Origin: Accumulibacter sp.
GTDB taxonomy: Bacteria > Pseudomonadota > Gammaproteobacteria > Burkholderiales > Rhodocyclaceae
Assembly: GCA_003538495.1 (NCBI GenBank)
Contig: DPSD01000605.1
Coordinates: forward strand, 1,140-8,526
Direction of reading: 5' to 3'
Length of the DNA stretch: 7,387 bases
A program made the translations under genes and the position numbers. Shown here one piece after another: positions 1-4,076 of this stretch (the stretch's first letter is position 1; every line of letters starts with the position of its first letter). Below the pieces are notes generated by a model. It did not search any database, was not told where the DNA came from, and was given only the letters and a program-made list of their open reading frames with translations.

Positions 1-88
1 CCGTCATCTTGCTCGAAGCAAGCTGGATATCTTCAATATGGACGGCTTCGAGAGAAACCTTGCTTTCAGCTACCGTGGCGACCCTCAT
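1..88 (-). CDS. 5' end of an unidentified gene (partial, runs off the left edge)
   Basis: The first 29 codons of a reading frame begin with ATG at 88-86 and stay open to the window edge; the peptide starts MRVATVAESKVSLEAV. A strong ribosome binding site (GGAGG on the minus strand, plus positions 97-101) sits 8 nt before the ATG, which is the main reason to believe the start. The 29 residues are too few to name a family. Base composition is clearly less GC-rich than the phage genes to the right. It is preceded by a small inverted repeat at 128-141. It lies directly beyond the broken end of the DUF2815 gene, so it probably belongs to host DNA or another element rather than to the phage recombination operon. 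The start is well supported; the function is unknown. Confidence 0.5.
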   Translation of the reverse strand, partial: MRVATVAESKVSLEAVHIEDIQLASSKMT

Positions 89-377
89 CAGCAATACCTC
101 CAACCTCATAATCTACTGAAAGTATCGCATACAACGGTATGAACAATAGAGGATATCGCCTTATCCGCCGCGCGCGCCGTCTTGAGCAGGGCGTCGGCCT
201 TGGCGCCCCACTTCTCCTTGGCACCTGATCGATCGCCGCGTTGATGGCTTTGATGTCGGAGTGCGTCGGATCCAGCAGGAAGGTCGCGGAAAACGCCGGC
301 TTGCCTTCGCCGTTGACGGTCTTGGCCTCGAACAACTGGGGGAACGCGAGACGCACGTTGGTGAGTTTGACTTTCAT
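66..377 (-). pseudogene. DUF2815 family (phage ssDNA-binding/recombination-associated) gene, frameshifted and truncated
   Basis: The N-terminus (MKVKLTNVRLAFPQLFEAK, then a GEGKPAFSATFLLDP stretch) matches the start of DUF2815 proteins, single-strand-DNA-binding-like proteins of phage recombination modules. The start at 377 has an AGGAG site (plus 384-390) just after the preceding gene's stop. After about residue 52 the frame changes. Restoring one missing base near plus 222-223 (GTGCCAAGG for an expected GTGGCCAAGG) recovers a family-like continuation, VAKEKWGAKADALLKTARAADK. That restored match ends near position 160, and both frames then reach stops in unrelated sequence (106 restored, 66 unrestored). 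Intact family members are usually around 180 residues, so well over half is missing. The gene is very probably inactive. A sequencing error could explain the frameshift but not the lost 3' end. Confidence 0.8.
128..141. promoter_or_regulatory. Small inverted repeat, operator-like
   Basis: CATAC-AACG-GTATG is a perfect 5-bp inverted repeat with a 4-bp spacer. It lies about 40 bp upstream of the ATG of the partial minus-strand gene, where a promoter would be expected. Weak -35/-10-like hexamers (TTGTTC and TACTTT, 16 bp apart on the minus strand) overlap it, but they match the consensus poorly. It could be a regulator-binding site; a short palindrome like this can also arise by chance. Confidence 0.25.
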
Positions 378-390
378 GGGAACTGCTCCT

Positions 391-603
391 TTACGGGTAA
401 ATGGTTAGAGTCCAGTGATTGCGTGAAGCGATGGCCTGCAGGTCGTCGGTGCTGACGACGCGACAGCCAGGCAGCACCCAGTGATCGGGGATGGGCTGCC
501 AGTCGGTGGCGACTTGTGGGAGAACCACGATTTCGCCCAGCCTCGCGCGCGGCATGAAGGGCATGCGCCCTTCCTGCGCGGCCAGCGGGCGATGACGGCT
601 CAT
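391..603 (-). CDS. Small phage protein of unknown function (70 aa)
   Basis: The 70-residue product starts MSRHRPLAAQEGRMPFMPRA and ends NHWTLTIYP. Its ATG overlaps the TGA of the DUF2800 gene by 4 bp (ATGA at 603-600), a classic translational-coupling arrangement. Its TAA sits at the ribosome binding site of the DUF2815 gene, 13 nt before that ATG. The fit between two confident genes supports this frame over the overlapping frame at 374-613. No domain is recognised. The sequence has a mixed hydrophobic core (GEIVVLP, DHWVLPGCRVVSTDDL) and no signal peptide, membrane segment or obvious metal site. Context suggests an accessory to the recombination module, but this is only guilt by association. 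Confidence 0.65.
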   Translation of the reverse strand: MSRHRPLAAQEGRMPFMPRARLGEIVVLPQVATDWQPIPDHWVLPGCRVVSTDDLQAIASRNHWTLTIYP

Positions 604-1823
604 ACCAGGTCATCGCAGGTAGCGACGACGCGGGTGAAGTCGTCGGCGATCGGAGTCACGACCAGCGCGGGGCGCAGGTCGCTGACCGGTGCGACCGCCG
701 GGCGGCCCTCGGACTGGCTGATGAATTTCGCCAGGCTGCGCCAGCGCCGGGGGCTGTCCTTCGCCAGGAGTCTCTCGGCGTGCGTCGGGCTGATCACCTT
801 GTACGTATACAACTGAGCGTGCTTGAGGCGCATGGCCTTCATGGCCGCTTCGGCCTCGGCCTCGCTGACCCAGGCACGGGGGCCGCGTTTGCCCTGCACC
901 AACTTGAAGCCGGGCACGAGGTTGCCGGCCGCCAGATCGGCATGGGCGTGCTTCCTGACCGCGTCGCACCAATCCTCGATCAAATCGACCTTCGTGAGGC
1001 AGCGTGCGAGCACCTCGGGGTCGACATCGACGGCGAGTTCGGTTTGCGTCAGGTCAGTGAAGTCGGCACCGGCGGTCGCGGCGACCAGTTCGGCGAGCTT
1101 CGGGCAGATCGCCTTGGCCTTGCAGAACCGGCATTGCTTGTCCCCCGGTCGCAAATGGTCGATGGGGGTGCCGGGCGCTTCACCGCGCAGCACCTCGATG
1201 GCGTAGGCCGCGCGCACCTTGACCCGCTGCGAGTAGCGTCGCAGATCTTCCACTGTGCACGCCCACTCGGACGGTGCCGATTGGAGGCGCGGCTGGTGGA
1301 TGACGATGCGCACGCGCCGCGGTGCATAACCCAGCAGCGTGACGATTTCCAGGGCACCCAGGGCATAGAGCTGCCCCTGGTCGTTGGCCTCGGCACTGAC
1401 CGCAACGCCGCGACCGAACTTGAGGTCGATGACGATCAGTTCTGTGCCGTCGGCGGTGACGATGATCGCGTCGCTGGTCCCCTCGGCACCGGCCTCACCG
1501 GTGACGTGGCCGATGGGCACGCGCTGCTCGACCATCAGCTCGTGGCCATCGGCAAGCTGCAGGACAAGATCAACATACTGCTGGACGTATTCGGCCATGT
1601 CGCCGCTGACTTCGACGCCTTCGAGGAAACTGCCGACAAAGGTCGTGGCCGGCGGTCGGCGTTTGTCGAGGCAAAGCGCGGCCAAGGCGTGCGCAGCGGT
1701 GCCCTCACGGGCGAAATCGCTGGTCTTTTCAACGATGCCGGCCCCCAGCGCTACGCTTCCCGGACAATTGAGCCAGCGGTGGGCGCCGGACGGCGACAAG
1801 AGGGCGTGGGGACTCCCGCTCAT
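600..1823 (-). CDS. DUF2800 family PD-(D/E)XK nuclease, Cas4/AddB-like
   Basis: This 407-aa protein matches the DUF2800 family of phage proteins in the PD-(D/E)XK nuclease superfamily, related to Cas4 and the AddB/RecB nuclease domain. Visible motifs in order are: LSPSGAHRWLNCPGS with C20; REGTAAH (E40, H45); GTSD with D118; the core IDLKFGRG with D133 and K135; the QLYALGAL helix with Q151; and CRFCKAKAIC with C231, C234 and C240. One early cysteine plus a late C-x2-C-x5-C trio is the pattern of a 4Fe-4S cluster in Cas4/AddB nucleases, so an iron-sulfur nuclease is inferred. The ATG lies 1 nt after the preceding stop and the stop overlaps the next ATG, so expression is probably coupled. It likely processes DNA ends together with the ssDNA-binding partner. 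The frame is intact; substrate and polarity are unknown. Confidence 0.88.
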   Translation of the reverse strand: MSGSPHALLSPSGAHRWLNCPGSVALGAGIVEKTSDFAREGTAAHALAALCLDKRRPPATTFVGSFLEGVEVSGDMAEYVQQYVDLVLQLADGHELMVEQRVPIGHVTGEAGAEGTSDAIIVTADGTELIVIDLKFGRGVAVSAEANDQGQLYALGALEIVTLLGYAPRRVRIVIHQPRLQSAPSEWACTVEDLRRYSQRVKVRAAYAIEVLRGEAPGTPIDHLRPGDKQCRFCKAKAICPKLAELVAATAGADFTDLTQTELAVDVDPEVLARCLTKVDLIEDWCDAVRKHAHADLAAGNLVPGFKLVQGKRGPRAWVSEAEAEAAMKAMRLKHAQLYTYKVISPTHAERLLAKDSPRRWRSLAKFISQSEGRPAVAPVSDLRPALVVTPIADDFTRVVATCDDLV

Positions 1824-1824
1824 T

Positions 1825-2232
1825 TCAGCCCGCCATCGCTGCGTCGGCTTGCGCGATGAAGTCGGCGAACTGCTCCGGCTTCAAGTCCGGGCCTCTCGCG
1901 GCACCGAACTGACCGAGCACAGCGAGAACTTGATCGCGCCCCTTCAGGCCCGACATCTTGACGATGACGCGTTTCACATCGTCATAGGTGGTGCCGGGTG
2001 CCGGGGAAGCGACTGTCGGGCCGTCGGTTTCCTCGGCAGTGGCAGGCGCAGGACTCACCGACGTACTGGCGTCGACAGGGCTCAGGCTGGCCGGGGGCTT
2101 CTCTTTCTTGGCCTTGGGTGTAGGGACGATAGCGGCAACGGGCTCGGTCGGGATCGGGATACCCTGGGCAAGGGCTGCGATCAAGGCGCGGATGGCGCCG
2201 GTGTTCTCTTGAATGGCTGCTTCGAGGGTCAT
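1825..2232 (-). CDS. Linker-type phage protein of unknown function (135 aa)
   Basis: The 135-aa product has three parts. Residues 1-24 form a short amphipathic helix (MTLEAAIQENTGAIRALIAAL). Residues 25-80 are a proline/alanine/serine-rich, probably disordered linker with a basic KAKKEK patch at 40-45. Residues 81-131 form a compact helical domain (TYDDVKRVI, GRDQVLAVLGQFG, LKPEQFADFI). Its ATG overlaps the previous gene's TGA by 4 bp (2232-2229) and its stop lies 1 nt before the DUF2800 ATG, so it is firmly inside the operon. No catalytic motif is visible. The layout of a short helix, flexible tether and small helical domain would suit a protein that bridges two partners, for instance the nuclease and the DNA-bound protein, but this is inference. 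The family is not recognised by name. Confidence 0.75.
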   Translation of the reverse strand: MTLEAAIQENTGAIRALIAALAQGIPIPTEPVAAIVPTPKAKKEKPPASLSPVDASTSVSPAPATAEETDGPTVASPAPGTTYDDVKRVIVKMSGLKGRDQVLAVLGQFGAARGPDLKPEQFADFIAQADAAMAG

Positions 2233-2627
2233 GCAAGTTGCTCGTTGGTTGGGGTGGTCAGTCGGGCACGGCGGGTAAAGACGTCGCCGGCGTCTTCGGC
2301 GAGGGCGTGGAACTGCTGGGCCAGGGCGAGCCGGGATTTGAGCGTGTCGGGGTCATCGATGCTGGCAGCGGCGAGGACTTTGAGCAGGGCGACGGTGACG
2401 GTGGTGTCCTCGATCAGCGCGTCGCCAAGGGTCTTGATGTCCTCCGCGCTGAGGTCGTACTTCTCGGCGGCTTGGGTCAGTTCGCCGTCGTGGTCATTGA
2501 GGAGGACTTCGAGGCGAGCCAATAGCTCGCGCTCGAGGTCGGTGCTCGTGAGGGGGTCGATCTCGCAGTCACCGGCGGCGAGGAAGTGGCCGTAGTCCAT
2601 CTGCGCCATGAGGGTGGGGGTAAGCAT
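2229..2627 (-). CDS. All-helical phage protein of unknown function (132 aa), first gene of the recombination operon
   Basis: The start is placed at 2627 (peptide MLTPTLMAQMDYGHFLAAGD) because GAGGA lies about 9 nt upstream of this ATG. A longer frame opening at 2699 would begin inside the promoter, with no binding site. The product is acidic and predicted mostly helical (LERELLARLEVLLNDHD, AEDIKTLGDALIEDTT, VALLKVLAAASI, LKSRLALAQQFHALAEDAG), with no membrane segment or catalytic motif. A 4-bp ATGA overlap joins it to the next gene. The leader from the predicted promoter is about 40 nt. The function is not recognised; position suggests a cofactor of the DUF2800/DUF2815 recombination set. Confidence 0.7.
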   Translation of the reverse strand: MLTPTLMAQMDYGHFLAAGDCEIDPLTSTDLERELLARLEVLLNDHDGELTQAAEKYDLSAEDIKTLGDALIEDTTVTVALLKVLAAASIDDPDTLKSRLALAQQFHALAEDAGDVFTRRARLTTPTNEQLA

Positions 2628-2650
2628 CTTGCTGCGTCCTCGCAGGTAGT

Positions 2651-2700
2651 TTGCAAGCTTCGATTGATTTCTTGCAATGCTAGCGCCTGCAAATTGCAAG
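2651..2700. repeat. Three copies of TTGCAAG/CTTGCAA across the operon promoter
   Basis: TTGCAAG occurs at 2651-2657 and 2694-2700, and its reverse complement CTTGCAA at 2671-2677. The two upper copies form an inverted pair that brackets the -10 and -35 boxes of the predicted promoter. Repeated 7-mers in a phage promoter are typical of repressor or Cro half-sites. They differ from the CTTGTA sites nearby, so either the recognition is relaxed (TGCAAG versus TACAAG) or a second protein is involved. Confidence 0.45.
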
Positions 2701-2704
2701 TCAA
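2677..2704 (-). promoter_or_regulatory. Predicted sigma70 promoter of the minus-strand recombination operon
   Basis: On the minus strand, TTGACT (plus 2699-2704, 5 of 6 consensus) is followed after 16 bp by TAGCAT (plus 2677-2682, 4 of 6). Transcription would start near 2670, giving a leader of about 43 nt before the ATG at 2627. CTTGCAA (2671-2677) and TTGCAAG (2694-2700) overlap the -10 and -35 boxes, and a third copy, TTGCAAG, lies at 2651-2657, just inside the transcribed leader. A regulator bound to these repeats would block or alter polymerase binding. Confidence 0.5.
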
Positions 2705-2720
2705 TGGACGAGCGTAATTT

Positions 2721-2740
2721 GCTACATGTTGTAGCTTGTA
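2721..2740. promoter_or_regulatory. Candidate phage operator upstream of the recombination operon
   Basis: GCTACA-TGT-TGTAGC (2721-2735) is a perfect 6-bp inverted repeat. It overlaps TACATG-N6-CTTGTA (2723-2740), which matches the operator candidate at 3585-3602 (TACAAG-N6-CTTGTA) at 11 of 12 arm positions. It lies about 17 bp upstream of the -35 box of the minus-strand promoter. The same regulator probably binds both places, which would link the recombination operon to the immunity switch. Binding upstream of the -35 would suit activation as well as repression. Confidence 0.45.
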
Positions 2741-2789
2741 ATGCGTTACCTGCTGTGAACGGGGATTTGGACGGCTTCTGTGGAAGACC

Positions 2790-2809
2790 TACTAGCGGGG
2801 GGGCTAGCA
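2790..2809 (-). terminator. Hairpin at the end of the repressor gene, weak terminator candidate
   Basis: CTAGC (2792-2796) pairs with GCTAG (2803-2807) around a run of six G on the plus strand. Flanking bases extend the stem to about 8 bp in the minus-strand RNA if one G-U pair is allowed. The repressor stop codon TAG lies inside the stem. No T tract follows on the minus strand, so intrinsic termination is doubtful. It may instead slow transcription or stabilise the 3' end before the next promoter. Confidence 0.25.
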
Positions 2810-3568
2810 GGCGGGGTGCTGCTCCGCGCCCGTCTCGTGTGCTACGACGAGATCAGCCGCCTCTGCCGGCGAAGATGCGAGGCAAAGGATAAGGGTGTTG
2901 CCAAAAACACGCGCCTCGTCGCGTAAGCGATCAAAGCCTCTCTTGATGTGTGCTGTCACGGCGGGTTCATCCGATGCAAGGACCAAGATGAACAAATATT
3001 TCCTCGCGATGCCGGTGTCTGCATCCAAGCGTGACAGCCACAGCAGATGCCAGAGACGCCCTTCAAGAGAGAGGGTGCCGATGTGAGGGCCGCGTGCGCC
3101 AACCCAATCAACCGCCAGCCTGGGGGACAGATAGTCGTATCGTCGGCTCATACCAAACGGAGTGATGACTTTCTCCAAGTACTCGTCAGCGTCAGGGATC
3201 TTGGCGCGAATCGCTCCAGCGATCTCATTCTCGAACCGTGCGTAGAGTCCTATTCTTGCTCTCATTGACGATGCAGCGGTCGTCGGCCTGTCTTTTTCTT
3301 CACGTCCGTCCGCCGCATCGCGCGCCGCGCGATACGCCGCTTCAACCTCGCCTACGTCACATGCCAGCACCTCGGCGATGGCTTGTCGATTAGTGGAGTT
3401 TGGTCGGGTGGTGCGCTGACCGGGAGTGCTGTTCTCCCATTGCTGGACCGCCTGGGTGGTCGCCTGCCCGCCGGCCGAACTGATTGCTTCGGCAAATGCT
3501 CGGGGGTTCATACCCAGCGCTTCGCGGTGCTTTTTCAAGAAGAGGGCTAGGGGAGAAACCTCGTCCAT
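2804..3568 (-). CDS. XRE-family phage repressor (CI-like) with a non-S24 C-terminal domain
   Basis: In this 254-aa protein, residues about 7-78 form an XRE/lambda-repressor helix-turn-helix (LALFLKKHREALG, then RAFAEAIS, then recognition helix TTQAVQQWENS at 37-47, and AIAEVLACDVGEV). A charged linker (about 83-100) leads to a 140-residue alpha/beta domain with strand-like segments RLAVDWVG, HIGTLSLEG, KYLFILVLAS and TLILCLASS. The LexA/S24 features of classical repressors are absent: there is no Ala-Gly or Cys-Gly cleavage context and no GDSM-like serine motif. RecA-stimulated self-cleavage is therefore unlikely. The gene faces the Cro-like gene across 145 bp with an operator candidate at its promoter, so a lysogeny repressor is the natural reading. 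The C-terminal domain is not recognised. The start at 3568 has AGGA 10 nt upstream. Confidence 0.8.
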   Translation of the reverse strand: MDEVSPLALFLKKHREALGMNPRAFAEAISSAGGQATTQAVQQWENSTPGQRTTRPNSTNRQAIAEVLACDVGEVEAAYRAARDAADGREEKDRPTTAASSMRARIGLYARFENEIAGAIRAKIPDADEYLEKVITPFGMSRRYDYLSPRLAVDWVGARGPHIGTLSLEGRLWHLLWLSRLDADTGIARKYLFILVLASDEPAVTAHIKRGFDRLRDEARVFGNTLILCLASSPAEAADLVVAHETGAEQHPAC

Positions 3569-3584
3569 GGTCCGACCATCCTTT

Positions 3585-3602
3585 TACAAGTATCAGCTTG
3601 TA
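3585..3602. promoter_or_regulatory. Candidate repressor operator at the repressor promoter
   Basis: TACAAG-TATCAG-CTTGTA is a perfect 6-bp inverted repeat with a 6-bp spacer. It overlaps the expected transcription start of the minus-strand repressor promoter and lies 17 bp before the repressor ATG, which suits autoregulation. A close relative lies at 2723-2740, and a lone CTTGTA half-site overlaps the Cro-side -10 box at 3671-3676. Confidence 0.55.
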
Positions 3603-3630
3603 GCGTAGCACCGGCGAGCCGGCATATCAA
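3602..3630 (-). promoter_or_regulatory. Predicted repressor promoter (PRM-like)
   Basis: On the minus strand, TTGATA (plus 3625-3630, 5 of 6) is followed after 17 bp by TACGCT (plus 3602-3607, 3 of 6). The start would fall near 3595, inside the palindromic operator. The spacer contains a second palindrome, CCGGC-GA-GCCGG (3611-3622). The weak -10 box would be typical of a regulated maintenance promoter. Confidence 0.4.
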
Positions 3631-3670
3631 CACATTCCGGGATGCGACTTGCTCTGCCAATGTTCATTTG

Positions 3671-3680
3671 CTTGTAGAAT
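3671..3680 (+). promoter_or_regulatory. Candidate -10 region of the Cro/primase operon with an operator half-site
   Basis: TAGAAT (3675-3680, 5 of 6) is a plausible -10 box for the plus-strand operon, giving a start near 3687. No good -35 lies at 16-18 bp; TTGCTC at 3649-3654 is 20 bp away. The half-site CTTGTA (3671-3676) overlaps the -10 box, so the repressor or Cro-like protein could occlude it. The promoter assignment is tentative. Confidence 0.3.
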
Positions 3681-3713
3681 TCAGATTCCATAAAAACAAG
3701 AGGAATGCTTGCA

Positions 3714-4076
3714 ATGACCGACAGCCAGACATCCCAAGAAACCGGTATCACCAGGGCGATCCGCATCGCTGGTGGCCAGGCCGCCCTGGCCAAGAAGCTC
3801 AGCGCTGGCGCACACGGCACGCAGCAGCACGTTAGCCAGCAGGCCATCAGCGAGTGGAACCGCCAAGGTTACGCTCCAAAGCGGCGCGCCCGCGAGATCA
3901 GTCAGTGTGTCGCTGGCCGCGTCGCCCCTGGCGATCTGATAGATCCGACTCTGCTGCAGATTGCCATCCCCGGAGCATCGCTCGCGCGACCAACCGAGAG
4001 CAGTAATTCCTACGCGAGTGAGTCAGAGATCGCGTCCTTGCTACTACCCACGCTGGAGGCGAGCAATGGCCAATGA
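3714..4076 (+). CDS. YdaS/Cro-like helix-turn-helix regulator
   Basis: This 120-aa protein faces the repressor gene. Residues about 12-80 fit the YdaS/Cro-like HTH family: ITRAIRIAGGQAALAKKLS, then VSQQAISEWNRQGYAP as the turn and recognition helix, then RRAREISQCVAGRVAPGDLIDP. YdaS was first described as a possible antitoxin, but in prophages it commonly acts as the Cro-type early regulator, and that is the likely role here. The tail after residue 85 is Ser-rich and unstructured. The ATG at 3714 is preferred over one at 3705, because AGAGGA at 3699-3704 lies 9 nt before the first and directly abuts the second. The gene end overlaps the primase start by 11 bp, so the two are co-transcribed. 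No toxin partner is next to it. Confidence 0.8.
   Translation: MTDSQTSQETGITRAIRIAGGQAALAKKLSAGAHGTQQHVSQQAISEWNRQGYAPKRRAREISQCVAGRVAPGDLIDPTLLQIAIPGASLARPTESSNSYASESEIASLLLPTLEASNGQ

Noticed and set aside
374..613. 79-aa minus-strand frame overlapping the 70-aa gene
   Set aside because: Arg/His-rich, extends into the DUF2815 start, and lacks the ATGA coupling with the DUF2800 stop that the 391-603 frame has.
780..1859. Long plus-strand open frame (359 aa) opposite the DUF2800 gene
   Set aside because: It is the antisense shadow of a confidently assigned gene in high-GC DNA, shows no domain pattern, and has no ribosome binding site or operon fit.
1384..2595. Plus-strand open frame of 403 aa spanning three minus-strand genes
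   Set aside because: Low-complexity Ser/Arg/Ala-rich translation crossing several coupled genes, typical of a GC-driven spurious frame.
2628..2699. N-terminal extension of the 132-aa protein to 2699
   Set aside because: The extension would cover the promoter and its repeats; the ATG at 2627 has a GAGGA site and the upstream ATG has none.
3714..4076. YdaS-type toxin-antitoxin system
   Set aside because: No toxin gene is adjacent; the neighbour is a primase-helicase and the gene opposes a repressor, which is the Cro position.
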